Positions 11,103-23,001 of a stretch of 64,000 nucleotides of DNA are shown piece after piece (position 1 is the first letter of the stretch; every line of letters starts with the position of its first letter). Origin of the DNA: Gonocerus acuteangulatus. Its lineage: Eukaryota > Arthropoda > Insecta > Hemiptera > Coreidae. A program made the position numbers and the translations under genes. The notes beneath the pieces are model-generated. The model worked only from the letters and a program-made list of their open reading frames with translations, did no database searches and was not told the origin of the DNA. Location of the stretch: assembly GCA_946811695.1 (NCBI GenBank), contig OX328123.1:17977610-18041609 (forward strand), in the 5' to 3' direction.

Positions 11103-11576
11103 CTGGGTGTAGCATGGCATGCTAGGTAACAGCTATTTAATATGAAGTGGGTGTAGCATGGCACCCCGGATAACAGCTATTTAATACGAAGTAGGTGTAG
11201 CATGACACACCGGGTAACAGCTATTTAATATGAAGTAGGTGTAGCATGGCACACCTGGTAACAGCTATTTAATATGATGTAGGGGTAGCATGGCATGCTA
11301 GGTAACAGCTATTTAATATGAAGTAGGGGTAGCATGGCATGCTAGGTAACAGCTATTTAATATGATGTAGGGCTAGCATGGCATGCTAGGTAACAGCTAT
11401 TTAATATGAAGTAGGGGTAGCATGGCATGCCAGGTAACAGCTATTTAATATGATGTAGGGGTAGCATGGCATGCTAGGTAACAGCTATTTAATATGATGT
11501 AGGGCTAGCATGGCATGCTAGGTAACAGCTATTTAATATGAAGTAGGGGTAGCATGGCATGCTAGGTAACAGCTAG
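11103..11576 (+). repeat. 44-bp minisatellite, ~10.7 units
   Basis: Unit starts fall every 44 bp from 11107 to 11547. Each unit contains GTGTAGCATGGCATGCTAGG and TAACAGCTATTTAATATGA with few variants. The unit, read in reverse, resembles the family-E end ACTAGCTGTTACCCNGNGTG found at 30858, 46314 and 50712. Confidence 0.92.
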
Positions 11577-12073
11577 TATATTTTAAAATGACGGAAGGCC
11601 ATACATTTTAAACACTTTAACTTCTCACTAAATATCCTTCATTAGATGTTCTACATGTTTCTGAAGCCCCTTCTCCCAGAACGTATCAGTTCATCCTTTG
11701 CTCAACATATATTAATGGCCAAGATGAGATGCTCACTCTTTTTTTTTTTTTTTTTTTTTTAATGGCATGTCAACCCTTAAGGTCATTAACGCCATTCCTT
11801 TGATTGGTGATTATTGTTTAGTGATTATACATATACAAACATACACACATATATATACACACACACACACACATATACATATATTTATACATACACCTGC
11901 ACGCACACAGACATCCGTATACGTACACATGCATTTCAGTGTCATTTAGCCATACTTATAGTGGTATTTTTAAATTAAGGTGTAACTAAATTTTTTTGTA
12001 TTGAATTTTGATATAAGGTTGAATTAAATTTTGTCAATTAATCTCGAGGCGTATAAAAAGTTGAAAAGTCTCT
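11577..12073. other. No gene; poly(T) and CA/TA microsatellites
   Basis: T-run at 11739-11760 and a compound (CA)/(TA) tract at 11825-11935; otherwise nothing recognised. Confidence 0.6.
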
Positions 12074-12400
12074 CTACTTGGTTAGTATGTCGCCAAGAAT
12101 GTCATCTAATGAGTCAGGCAGTTGGTGTCGCTCTTTTAGTTGCTCATGAGCACGGCAATTCGTCAGAATTTGTTTAACAGAGAGGAGCACATTGCATAAG
12201 CTGCAAATCGGCGGAGGATCTTTTGACATAAGGAAGGAATGGGTGAGGTTTGTATGGCCAATTCTCATACGGGTTAGCACCACTTCCTTTGTTCTTGTGT
12301 CATTTATTGATGTCTCCCATGATTTAACACATCCCTTTATCTTTCTGAGTTTGTTTTCCCTCACTTGCTGCCAAACAGTTTGCCTCGCTCACTCTTGACT
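12074..12400 (-). pseudogene. LINE (Jockey/I-type) ORF2 C-terminal fragment
   Basis: EVVLTRMRIGHTNLTHSFLM, PPICSLCNVLLSVKQILTNC and LPDSLDDILGD are the conserved post-RNase H tail with its CxxC...H...C knuckle. It is about 96 residues, open, with no upstream RT or RNase H nearby. Confidence 0.85.
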
Positions 12401-12579
12401 CTTAGTAGCGTGAGTTGCGAAACACCAGTGAGAACCATAATGTTTACATACGATAATTTTTTTGACGTGCCGGTTCCAACGAAAAACATATAAGAGAGGC
12501 ATCAAGAACGTCAGGAAAATAAACAGGTAAATTTTTACAAGTAGTCATATTTACAAAAAGTGCCTTCATGACAAGGGTC

Positions 12580-13406
12580 ATCATCAGTTTGTTTCATCAA
12601 GAGTGGGCCTATGCTCCCGTTTTGCTCTCGCAGTATACTAGCAGGCTAGGCTGTAGTCTTAGGCTCCACTATCAGTGTGATATCCGGTTCCCTTCTTTTT
12701 TTTCTTTTTTTTTTTTTTTTAATTTCTTTTGTCAGACATTTTTTTTTATCAGCTCCATGGAAACACAACAGCGTAGACAAAACGTTTTCTTTTTTTTTTA
12801 TGTACCATCCTCCAGTATTAGTGATATTGAAAGCCACTTAAGAAAAACAAGCATTTTTTCAGTTAAGAGATCTCAATAAGAGAATTCAATCCGAAATTCT
12901 TCCTTCTTTTGAATCAGTAGAAACATTTCTTAAGTAGAGGTAAGAGTCGAGTACAATAATGTTGGTAAAATCCAATATTCATCCTCAAAATTTTATAATT
13001 GAAATTTCTATGCGGTAAGTGTGTGATACTGCTACCGGGCTAATTTAGAATTCCCCTAAGAATGTGTCATGACATCGCCAACTTTTTCTTTAGAGGTGGT
13101 ATTTTTAAAGAGAGTTGACATAATTTTATGATTAAATGTTGTGCATACTTGAACAAATCTTTGGCTGCTTTGGTTAGTCCATCTATGGAGGAGGAAAGCT
13201 TGCGATTTCTTAAATTTTCATTATTTTTCTAACTGAGCATTTAAGTCAACCAAAAGAATCTTTGCTTGAATTTTAGGGATTATTCATAGATTATTCTCTA
13301 ATATTTCTCATGATTCATTGCCTTTGTCGGGGTCTGACTTGTTGTCTTCGTTCCTATCGCTCTTTCTTTCTTTCCTGGATCTGTTTTTATTTTATTTTTT
13401 TGTTTT
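12580..13406. other. No gene recognised
   Basis: T-rich low-complexity runs at 12697-12800; no motif-bearing frame. Confidence 0.5.
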
Positions 13407-13469
13407 AGCACTTTCCTCTTAAGGAAAGTAGCTGTTGAGGTTAAACGGAACTTTTGAAAATGCCCCCCG

Positions 13470-13543
<74 letters not shown>

Positions 13544-13800
13544 CGCTGTTAATACGATACACACCAGAGTTTTTGTTTTCTCGCCCCGAATATATGGTAT
13601 ATAGTATTCCCCTAGAACACGATTGAACGAATTTATAATCAGAAAAATCGGACGGATTTTTCTACTACGCGTCCTCTAGATTGACGGGAACCACCATTAC
13701 TTAGCCAGCCGTACTTGTTCTATTTCAACGAAACTAGGTAATCGTTGTGGTATTCTTAATAGAAAAATGTTTTGTAAAAATTATTATAAAAGGGCAAAAA
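13407..13800 (+). mobile_element. F1 element, left part
   Basis: AGCACTTTCCTCTTAAGGAA, a short link, (TA)n/(TG)n at 13471-13540, then ACCAGAGTTTTTGTTTTC and AACGAAACTAGGTAATCG as in other F1 copies. The GAGGAAAGTGC end is missing. Confidence 0.72.
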
Positions 13801-14375
13801 ATACGATATTCCGAGTGAACGCGGTGCCGATTTGAAGATAACTTTTTGAGCGAGCTTCGATTGGTCCCTTATAATTGTTAAGTTTTTTTTTGGTCCTCCT
13901 TTAATACATTTCAAAATTAAAACCCATTTTTTTAATCTTTATTAGAAGAAAATATAAAAAAAAAAATTAAATAGGAAAGAAATGAACATTTAACCATAAA
14001 GCAGTTGAAGAATATGTTTTTCAAATCGGGCGATACTCTGTCATCTTCAATTTTTGCCAAATCAACTTCAAATTTATGTATTTATTTTTCGATTTATTGA
14101 ATTATAACGATTTTATGACCAATTTTCGACGGATTTTTTAATAGGAAATGAATAATTGTGCACCATTTTCGAAAAAATTAATATTTCATAAAAATCCTAC
14201 GTACTCTAGTAGATTTAACCTTCTTCTTTCGAAATAATTTTAGTTTTTCCTTCTAGATTAAAAATTGCCGCCTGCAGTCTATCGCCCGTGAAAAAGGGGG
14301 TTTCCGTCGTATTTTTTTTGGGATACATTAACATCACATTTAAAACGTTTGATATAAATAAGTAAAAAATATTGA

Positions 14376-14462
14376 TAAAATTCCTTTCGCCGGTGGGGAT
14401 CGAACCCACCATCTCCCGCTTATGAATCTAGCGCGCTAGCCACTAGACCACGGGAGACCCCG
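14376..14462 (-). mobile_element. SINE-A head only (tRNA-like)
   Basis: The reverse strand reads GGGGTCTCCCGTGGTCTAG through box B GGTTCGATCCC, then the first body bases GGAATTTTATCA, after which similarity ends. It could be a 3'-truncated SINE or a tRNA pseudogene related to the SINE source; the shared body start favours a SINE. Confidence 0.7.
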
Positions 14463-14724
14463 ATTTATTTGTTATATTTTATTTCAAGAAAATTACTTTG
14501 ATTTTGATCGTACAATGTAGAATTACACTTTAATTAAAATTAACAGATAAAGAACTAATTATAAATATCCCCTTATATTCGAAAAGGTTACAGTAAAGTG
14601 TTTTTGTTTTTGTGATGAAGGCGCTTTTTGTAAATATGACTACTTGTAAAAATTTACCTGTTTATTTTCCTGACGTTCTTGATGCCTCTCTGATAAGTTT
14701 TTCCTTGGAACCAGCAAGTCAAAA

Positions 14725-14846
14725 TAATTTTTTTTTTCTTTTTACGGCGCATCTACATCTAGGTCATTAGCGCCGACATCCAGGGTGCGGCGAGGAATTT
14801 TCCCAGCGAACCCTGAGATGAGAAAATTCCTGCCGGCGCAAAGTAG
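14725..14846 (-). mobile_element. SINE-A body, head missing
   Basis: The minus strand carries the body (GGAATTTTCTCATCTCAGGG, GCACCCTGGATGTCGGCGC, GATGCGCCGT) and an A-rich tail. The tRNA head is lost by 5' truncation. Confidence 0.82.
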
Positions 14847-14849
14847 GAC

Positions 14850-15396
14850 AAAACGCCTAAACCCCGCGACATTGGCCGAATTTGAAACTTGTTTTTTTTT
14901 GTTCGACAACTGCAAGGACTTGTTCCACACAGTCCTGGGTATCTGAAAAAACAGCAGACTGGGCAAAAATACTCGTAATGCCCAATACTTTTAACTTTTC
15001 CCCGCGAATTTCTTAGCATACGCCGTAGTTCTGTGTTCAACTCATTATTGATGTGGCGCAGAAGCATACTTTTTTTTCACCTGCAAATATTTTTGAGCTT
15101 GTTTTGGTCATTGTACGCTTCCGAAAAAAATAAACTAAATTTTTAAACAGCACTTTTTTGGGGTTTTTTTACACCTTTTGTGATAAAAATAGGTGTAGTT
15201 AAAAAGAAAAGGAAAATAGAAGAGTGTGTTGCGAGTTGTCGGGGATCTGATAAGAGATATAGTAAGATATATACCTAAGTAAGACATATACGTAAACATT
15301 TTATCCGCCCAGATCCGCCGGGGCTCAGGAGCCCTATTCATGTTTGAAGAAGTAGTGGCATTTAGCGGCAACAGCTTCATCGCCGAATAGCTCACA
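14850..15396. other. No gene recognised
   Basis: AT-rich; open frames at 14759-15067 and 15135-15422 on the minus strand carry no family motif. Confidence 0.5.
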
Positions 15397-15752
15397 AGGG
15401 GAGTATACAGTAGTGGGGTCACCGATTTGGCTATTTTGTTTTCTGGTGATTTTGCATCGAAAAATAGTCGTCACGTGTCCGAGCGTTTCGTTCAATGCGC
15501 CTTAGGAGCGGAAAAATAAAATAAAATAGGTTAAAAATGCTTTTAACGAGCTTAGAAAATTTTGATATCGACATGATTTTTTCAACAATTCGTTTGTTTT
15601 AGAGAGTAGATTACAGAAAAAATACAATCGTTAAACAATAATTTATATTTCGTCAAATAAATTCAAAAATATGTTTAAGTTTTTAAGTAAACTCACATTA
15701 TACTTTTTTCACACCAAAAATAATAGCAGATTTAAAATCAGCACCCCAAGGT
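15397..15752 (+). repeat. Family-G repeat, second copy
   Basis: CAAGGGGAGTATACAGTAGT through CAGCACCCCAAGG parallels 8665-8970 with scattered changes, including an extra segment around 15600-15660 that matches 8203-8290 in inverse. No gene. Confidence 0.7.
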
Positions 15753-16337
15753 TTACAAATTTGTAAGCGGGAACTTTACGTGACGTTTTGAAATTCAATA
15801 TCTCCCCTTGAGATAATGCAATATTTACGTCATTTCTAAAGAAGGAAGACTCCTTTTTCTAACCATATAAATGACTATTGTATTATCTTAGATGATACTT
15901 GTAAGAAATGGTTTCAAAATAAACATAACATTATAACTGTCTTGCATATAACGTCAAGCCCAGTAGACGTTAAAATACCTCGATTGAAAGCAATTGTGTA
16001 ACTTTGGAGCCTTTATCGGCCGTCCAAATTTGGTTTGATTTTGCTCTACATGCCAGCCACTGTTCATAAAGTTCTAATCCACGGAGAAAAAATCATGGAA
16101 AGCGTTATAATGCCTAAATAGTCCCTATCTAGGGACATTTTCAGAAGAATCCCAAGAGGCCTTGAATATAGTATTCAGGAACTCCCAGAAGTAAGGTCAG
16201 AGGACATGCTGATGGAAGTAGAGTAATAATTAAGTAGGATTCAATAAATCAAACGATACTGTTTTTGCAAAAACGTTTCCCATTATATATTTTTATTATT
16301 AGATTGAGAAAAAAAATTGCTTTTACTTTCGTTCAGA

Positions 16338-16501
16338 GGGGTCTCCCGTAGTCTAGTGGCTAGCGCGCTGGATTCATGAGCGGGAGATGGTGGGTTCGAT
16401 CCCCACCGGCGCCAGAAATTTTCTCATCTCAGGGCTCGCTGAGAAAATTCCTGGTTGCACCCTGGATGTCGGCCCTAATAGCCACGATTTGTTGATGCGC
16501 C

Positions 16502-16577
<76 letters not shown>
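16338..16577 (+). mobile_element. SINE-A, full-length copy with ~74-nt poly(A) tail and 13-bp TSD
   Basis: tRNA-like head GGGGTCTCCCGTAGTCTAG with box A (TAGTCTAGTGG) and box B (GGTTCGATCCC), then a ~95-bp body (AGGGCTCGCTGAG, GCACCCTGGATGTCGG, GATGCGCCGT) and a pure A tail to 16577. ACTTTCGTTCAGA occurs at 16325-16337 and 16577-16589. The D-arm resembles tRNA-Glu-type sequence, but the anticodon cannot be assigned. A long uninterrupted A-tail and intact TSD argue for recent insertion by LINE machinery. Confidence 0.92.
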
Positions 16578-16579
<2 letters not shown>

Positions 16580-16966
16580 TTCGTTCAGAAATGTTTTGCT
16601 TTCTTGACCTTTTTTTTCTATTTTGATTTAATGGTGTAAAATTTTGTTAAGTACCTATGTCTATTATGTAAAATAAAAAAATTGAAACAATTGTCACTCA
16701 AAAGGCTCCGAAATTATCAACCAGAGTGAAGTGGGATTTCATGGGATTCAGTGCAAGACAAACCAAAGGAAATTATACCTCCCACCTGAAAAATATAAAA
16801 CCTGAAATTTTAGGCTTTTAGCTCATTGACCAAAAATCCCGTCAAGATAAAAAGATTTGAGTTCTACACCCTCGAAAACATTTGGTTTTGAGTTTTGAGG
16901 CTGAAACGAGGATGTTAAAACGTATAACATTGAATGTCTGCGGTTTTAATCGTTTCGTCCCACTGT

Positions 16967-17034
16967 GCGGCGGTGGGGATCGAACCCACCATCTCCCGCT
17001 TATGAACCCAAGTCGCTAGACCACAGGAGACCCC
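16967..17034 (-). mobile_element. SINE-A head fragment
   Basis: The minus strand gives GGGGTCTCCTGTGGTCTAG with a shortened middle and intact box B. No body follows. It sits about 100 bp from the plus-strand copy at 17126. Confidence 0.7.
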
Positions 17035-17125
17035 AGGAGTAAAGTGTGTTCAATCGATAAAGGGTGTTCTAAAGTTTAACGCTATTTGTAATTTTTTTTA
17101 AAATACCTGGAAATAAATTTTAACA

Positions 17126-17283
17126 AATTGGTGGTCTAATGGCTAGCGCCTTGGATTCATAAGCGGGAGATGGTGGGTTCGATTCCCAACCTCCGGCAGG
17201 AATTTTATCATCCCACGGCTCGCTGGTAAAATTCCTCGCTGCACCCTAGATGTCGGCGCTAATGACCTAGATGTAGATGCGCC

Positions 17284-17322
<39 letters not shown>
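17126..17322 (+). mobile_element. SINE-A copy, slightly 5'-truncated
   Basis: Starts inside the head at GGTCTAATGGCTAGCGCC, keeps box B and the whole body, and ends in ~38 A. Flanks share AAATTGGT. Confidence 0.85.
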
Positions 17323-17325
<3 letters not shown>

Positions 17326-17329
17326 GTAT

Positions 17330-18018
17330 GTATGCGAAGAGAGAACGGGAGAGTATAAAAGTAAAAAAGAATTAACTTTTAAAGTATGAAAAAATATCCC
17401 CCTTCTAAAAAAAAATGGAGTAGACAAACTCATGTGTCCATTTCAGATTGAAGCAAAGTCCGTCCCCGCGTTATGCCAATTACTTTCCAGCGCTTCATTT
17501 TTCTCCCTATCGCCGAGAGAGAGAGAGAGAAAAAAACCATTGGGAGAGCTGAAAATCCATCAAACGGTATCAGAAATACTGGGATTGGTTTCCGTTCAGG
17601 TGGCTGTAAGAATAACAGAATTCCCGGAGGCTATAGATTACCGGGGTTACACAAGGGTCCTCCCCTACCCGCGTGATTAGGGCTGGCGATAAGTATCGCT
17701 TACAGGGTTGGTCGGCTGTCGCCCTCGCAACTCCAACGAAATTAGCTTTCCTATCAGATTTTACCCGCACCCTCTTCAGATATTAAATTACCTGCCTCTC
17801 CCTATATTCTTTATTTTATCCAGCTGGCTACTTCATTCCCATTCATCATGGCTCTTCTGTGATTCCCTTCTGCTAGCTTTTGGCTATTCTACAGCTAAGT
17901 ATAAACGGAAGAAGAAAATTGAGAAAAGATGGATCTAATTTACCATTTTTGTACACAAGAAAGTACACACGCCTTGTACAGAAGAAAAAAAATGTATAAA
18001 ATCTAGCGGTATCTCAAT
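17330..18018. other. No gene recognised
   Basis: A purine tract (GA)n at 17514-17530 and open frames around 17432-17938 without recognisable motifs; possibly unique sequence. Confidence 0.45.
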
Positions 18019-18985
18019 ACAGTAAGAGCTAGTTTACCCGGATCAACTGGGACCAGGGACAATCCGAGTTAACGAAAATCCGGGTTATCCAGAGAATGAC
18101 AGAAAAATAAAATAAAAAACATACAAATCGCCGAAATATTGTCAATGGAGTATAGAAATTATTATCGACACACTTTCACCTGAGGCAATCCATTTGATAT
18201 GGTCCAGAAAAAAATAATCTGGTTGCCTCATCATTTCAGAAAAAATTGGTATTTTTACCATCAATTGCATAAGCAATAAGTAGTTCAAAACCATGAACTA
18301 CTGATTGCTTATTGATGGTAAAAATATCAATTTCTTCTAAAATGGTCAAGAAACCACCTCTGGACCATTTGATACGGATTGACTCACCCAAAAACTCTTT
18401 ATGTACTTAAATAGCCTTTCTATTTGCACTGTACACAAAGTCTGTAGTAAAACAGGCAGTGAGCTTCTGCTGTCTCAGTTTAGTATATCGCTTACAAGTT
18501 GCAAGATCTCGCATGCGCTTCAACAGAAATTCATTTGGCAATGTTCGGCTTGACTCTCTAAATACATCAATTTCTCAATGTTTGCTACTCCGCGTGAGTC
18601 ATAACCACCGTAAACTATCCTTAGAAATAATTTTGAAACGAAAGTCTTTAATACGTTTTTTGATTTTATTTTTTTTTTTCAATCAGATACGGTCGATGTT
18701 CCTACTCCACACTCAGCAACAATGTTCTTTGTCGATTCTACCTTGTCAATTCTCGTCAATACTTTCCTCCTTTTTTACGTTTTGTCTAAATCGCGAGCTA
18801 AAGAAACAGCAAAACAGGTATAACAACGTCGACCGTAACGCTAGGAAAAGTTGCGTTAATTAACCTCTGAGAATAGCAATTGATCGTCGGAAAACACGTC
18901 TTCAGTTATTACACTGTACAACATAGTTGGTCCGGGTTATCTTGGCGTCCGAATTAAAGAGGTCCGGGTTAACGAGGTTTTACTC
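18019..18985 (-). mobile_element. Tigger/pogo-type DNA transposon relic
   Basis: Both ends carry a pogo-like inverted end: CAGTAAGAGCTAGTTTACCC at 18020 and, in reverse, GAGTAAAACCTCGTTAACCC at the right, with further copies of CCGGGTTAACG/CCGGGTTATC inside. On the minus strand 18682-18742 encodes ESTKNIVAECGVGTSTVSD, the psq-type helix-turn-helix near the N-terminus of Tigger/pogo (CENP-B-like) transposase. The DDE domain is absent. A 115-bp hairpin at 18231-18345 has inserted or formed inside. Confidence 0.85.
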
Positions 18986-19039
18986 AACTTCCAGAGGTAG
19001 AACGATGTTGCCAAGATATATCATCAAGAACTAGCAGAA

Positions 19040-19260
19040 CGGTTCGGCATTATGGAAAAACGGTACCGCCTGCCCAAAGACTCTTAGAAAATGGCAGAAT
19101 TAAAATCTAATGTGACGGAGATACTTCAACATATTAAACCAGATATTCTCATCATAGACAAGCTTAATAACACTACTGATATAATTGACATCTCAGTACC
19201 GAATGATGAAAACTTCGAGAACCCAAACTCAAAAAACGCATCCTTTCTGAACCTATATTG
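19040..19260 (+). pseudogene. Non-LTR retrotransposon C-terminal fragment
   Basis: KIYHQELAERFGIMEKRYR, then KPDILIIDKLNNTTDIIDIS and VPNDENFENP recall the post-RT C-terminal (endonuclease-like) region of R2-like LINEs. A stop and a frame change separate the blocks. Family assignment is from memory. Confidence 0.6.
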
Positions 19261-19768
19261 ATCCTTCTTGGAAATATTCCGGTTAATCACAAAATTGCTA
19301 AAGAAGCAATCTTCTCTACCTATTCCAATATTATTTTTTTTATTAAAAACATCCCGCCTAAAACTCACACCCCTTCAATAAAGAAATAATACATTTCATA
19401 CCTGCTTACCTTCCACTTTCACCTTACTTTTATGACACCTCTCCACACCCCTGTCAACTTCGACCACCCTACTCTTAATGTGTGGTTACAACTACTCCCT
19501 CCCCGCTCTTGTCCTCAAAATTACCGGGATTCAGCAGATTTAGAAAAGATTGCAAAACCGAGAATCCTACTTCTCCTTCTTCTCATCGGTAAGCCTATTT
19601 TAATCTGAACTTATTCATTTTATATATGATCCTATGTTACAATTATTTTTTTAAATCTGTGTTAGTGAACCTTTAATTTAAGCTCTATAGCACACATTTA
19701 CCGTAATATGTATCATTACATATTATGTATCATTCATCATCGTCTATGGTCAATGTCGTTTCTTTCAT

Positions 19769-19769
19769 G

Positions 19770-19864
<95 letters not shown>
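19769..19864. repeat. (TA)n microsatellite
   Basis: About 95 bp of near-pure TA with one ACAT interruption. Confidence 0.97.
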
Positions 19865-19867
<3 letters not shown>

Positions 19868-20232
19868 TATCAACTCTGACATTCTTGTTTTACAGCCCAA
19901 ATGAAGGCTTGAATTTCAACCCCAGACGTCAGCGAAACTTGAACCCATTTTCTTATAATAAAACAAGTTTTATTAAGATACCACAAGAACGAACCCTGAT
20001 TATATCTCCCCCCGCCATTTTAACAGTCAACGATTTCTTTCAATCAATATTTGCAGTTACAATTTCAAGCTTGGATTGATTCCGAACACAACAGTAAGTA
20101 CCATCAAGTACCTCAGGCTATCGGAAGAGCTCATAATTTTATCCCGGAAAGGAGTACTACTTTCTACAGCATTGTTGGAATATTTTTAAATACCCTTAGC
20201 AAAAAAGATAAAATAATGTTATTGGTCGGAAA
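19865..20232 (+). repeat. Diverged Penelope-type 3'-end sequence
   Basis: GTTTTACAGCCCAAATGAAG, GCGAAACTTGAACC and AAAACAAGTTTTATTAAGA parallel 53335-53420, but the CTGATGA core is mutated to AAATGAA. No hammerhead fold survives. An open frame to 20245 runs into the satellite and has no known motif. Confidence 0.55.
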
Positions 20233-21497
20233 TACCCCACAGTAACAATCACCTCCTCACAACCTGAGACACTCGCTCCCATCATAATAACCCGCAGTAA
20301 CAATCACCTCCTCAGAACCTGAGACACTCGCTCCCATCATAATACCCCGCAGTAACAATTACCTCCTCAGAACCTGAGACACTCCCTCCCATCATAATAC
20401 CCCGCAGTAACAATCACCTCCTCACAACCTGAGACACTCGCTCCCATCATAATAACCCGCAGTAACAATCACCTCCTCAGAACCTGAGACACTCGCTCCC
20501 ATCATAATAACCCGCAGTAACAATCACCTCCTCAGAACCTGAGACACTCGCTCCCATCATAATAACCCGCAGTAACAATCACCTCCTCAGAACCTGAGAC
20601 ACTCGCTCCCATCATAATACCCCGCAGTAACAATTACCTCCTCAGAACCTGAGACACTCTCTCCCATCATAATACCCCGCAGTAACAATCACCTCCTCAC
20701 AACCTGAGACACTCGCTCCCATCATAATAACCCGCAGTAACAATCACCTCCTCAGAACCTGAGACACTCCCTCCCATCATAATAACCCGCAGTAACAATC
20801 ACCTCCTCACAACCTGAGACACTCTCTCCCATCATAATACCCCGCAGTAACAATCACCTCCTCACAACCTGAGACACTCGCTCCCATCATAATAACCCGC
20901 AGTAACAATCACCTCCTCAGAACCTGAGACACTCGCTCCCATCATAATACCCCGCAGTAACAATTACCTCCTCAGAACCTGAGACACTCCCTCCCATCAT
21001 AATACCCCGCAGTAACAATTACCTCCTCAGAACCTGAGACACTCCCTCCCATCATAATACCCCACAGTAACAATTACCTCCTCAGAACCTGAGACACTCC
21101 CTCCCATCATAATACCCCGCAGTAACAATCACCTCCTCACAACCTGAGACACTCCCTCCCATCATAATACCCCGCAGTAACAATCACCTCCTCACAACCT
21201 GAGACACTCTCTCCCATCATAATACCCCGCAGTAACAATCACCTCCTCACAACCTGAGACACTCCCTCCCATCATAATACCCCGCAGTAACAATTACCTC
21301 CTCAGAACCTGAGACACTCCCTCCCATCATAATACCCCACAGTAACAATTACCTCCTCAGAACCTGAGACACTCCCTCCCATCATAATACCCCGCAGTAA
21401 CAATTACCTCCTCAGAACCTGAGACACTCCCTCCCATCATAATACCCCACAGTAACAATTACCTCCTCAGAACCTGAGACACTCCCTCCCATCATAA
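20233..21497 (+). repeat. 55-bp satellite array, 23 units
   Basis: AGTAACAAT recurs exactly every 55 bp from 20241 to 21451 (22 intervals). The unit contains CAGTAACAATCACCTCCTCA and GAACCTGAGACACTCGCTCC. Four positions vary (C/T, C/G, G/C/T, A/C) in linked combinations; the left half mixes them in blocks of 2-4 units while the right half is dominated by the T-G-C-C type, pointing to local expansion by unequal exchange. Confidence 0.97.
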
Positions 21498-23001
21498 TGC
21501 ACAATAAATAAATAAAAATTGTGAAAATGTATTCACATAACAAAATAATAATAAATAAATATTAATAACAATAATGATGCTAATAATAATTTTTAAAAAA
21601 AAAAAAAAACCTTTATTGATAATTACAACAATATGTAAACATATTTCCAGTAATTTTGCTGGTTTTGAAAAATTGACAATGTAAGGCATGATGTGGGAAT
21701 ATGTACAATTACAAAACCCACAATAAATTTTGAGCATTGCAGATGGCATGATATGGCATGTTAAAACAAATTGTCTCTAGGCCACCGCCGCTTCAGCCTT
21801 CTATGAGGATTTTGTGGATTATGAAAGGAGGATAGGTAGTTTATCAAAGGATTTGGATGACCGGGGAGATTGGAATGAAACTTCTGATAGACTGATTTGG
21901 CCAGGGATTGGATAAAGGGGATATTGAAGTCACTATGGTGGGTTAGGTTCGAGACATAGTAAGTCTCGAGGTTCGAGACACATACTATGTCTCGAAAACT
22001 TTAACCTAGAAACACCGAGGGTTCCCCTTGATGTGTCCTCCGAAAATTTGAACGACCCGTATTTTCATGACCTTTGAGAAATTTCGACATTTCTCGTCGC
22101 ACGTCGTAAAAGTTGTATCTCTCCTCATAAGAATTACTTATCACCCTCGGAAAGTAAGGGTGCAGCCTATGAGAGGGTTGGCACTAATGACGTAGCTATT
22201 ACCCTTGGAAGAGCTTAATAGGTTCAGAAGCCTTATCCCCGAATAATCTGCCTACAATAGCAGTTCGGCAAACAGCTGCTGGATCTAGCCGGGTTCTACT
22301 ATACAGCACTGCCCAATCAGGATTAGCTCGAGGATTAGCACACTTTTACAATGGAATTCATTGTTTAAGGACGAGTACTGTAAGATCATTAGAGGAAATG
22401 TTATAAAATGAGACATATATAGGGAAATATATTGGGTTAATGAAAAAGTAATCCAGGTTTTGAATATTCATTTACATTAGGCTAGCGCTTGTCAAGTAAA
22501 CAAAAATAACACAGGTCTACAACCAAAAATTTGATTTGATGATTTTGGCTAATCTCTGTGTTTCTCGGTGTGCTGAGGCCGAGAGTGAAGTCCGTTTTTC
22601 TCTATCACGTACAGATTTTTTTTCAAATCCATAGAACATAATATACCTGCTATACACATAAATTTGGTAAGAAGTAGTTTTTTTTTTCCAAACGATTTCT
22701 CTTTTTATAAACAGACATCTTTCACTAGGTGGTGTAGGCAATGACTCCCTCAGTAGATGTTGTAGGCCTGAGGGTGTCTAGGCACGATCTGTTCAGACAG
22801 GAACGTACTTGTTTGGTCTCAGATGTCACCGTCTGAAGCTAAACGAGATTGAACCTGTTGTATCAGGAACTTGGAGCTAAATTTCTGTTCATTCTCTCAG
22901 TTCAGTAGTATCAACTGAAGTGAACACATTCACTGAGGTCTCTTAGTTGTGTCAAAGTGATTAAGAACGTATTTTAAGGTTTGAAAGTGCATTTAGACAA
23001 A
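21498..23001. other. No gene recognised; upstream of the broken gene
   Basis: AT-rich to 21780, then mixed sequence with a short palindrome at 21950-22001 (TTCGAGACATAGTA and its complement). 22740-23001 is the immediate leader of the gene at 23002 and may be its 5' UTR or element end. Confidence 0.5.

Larger units (their letters stand above)
12448..14735. repeat. Widely spaced inverted pair (12448-12575 / 14614-14735)
   Basis: GAGGCATCAAGAACGTCAGG and TTTTTACAAGTAGTCATATT on the plus strand near 12495-12560 reappear as reverse complements near 14630-14700, ~2.1 kb apart. Between them are an F1 fragment and a SINE head. This may be two copies of one repeat or the ends of a larger element. 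Confidence 0.6.

Noticed and set aside
14388..14460. Functional tRNA gene on the minus strand (also 16338, 16967, 17126, 37030, 45910)
   Set aside because: Box A and box B are present, but the anticodon arms do not fold well and most copies continue into the same SINE body with A-rich tails and TSDs. These are tRNA-derived SINE heads.
19865..20100. Fifth hammerhead-like motif near 19893
   Set aside because: Related flanks, but the core reads AAATGAA and stem II does not pair; it is degraded.
20233..21497. CRISPR array
   Set aside because: The 55-bp units are contiguous head-to-tail with no unique spacers, and the DNA is eukaryotic.
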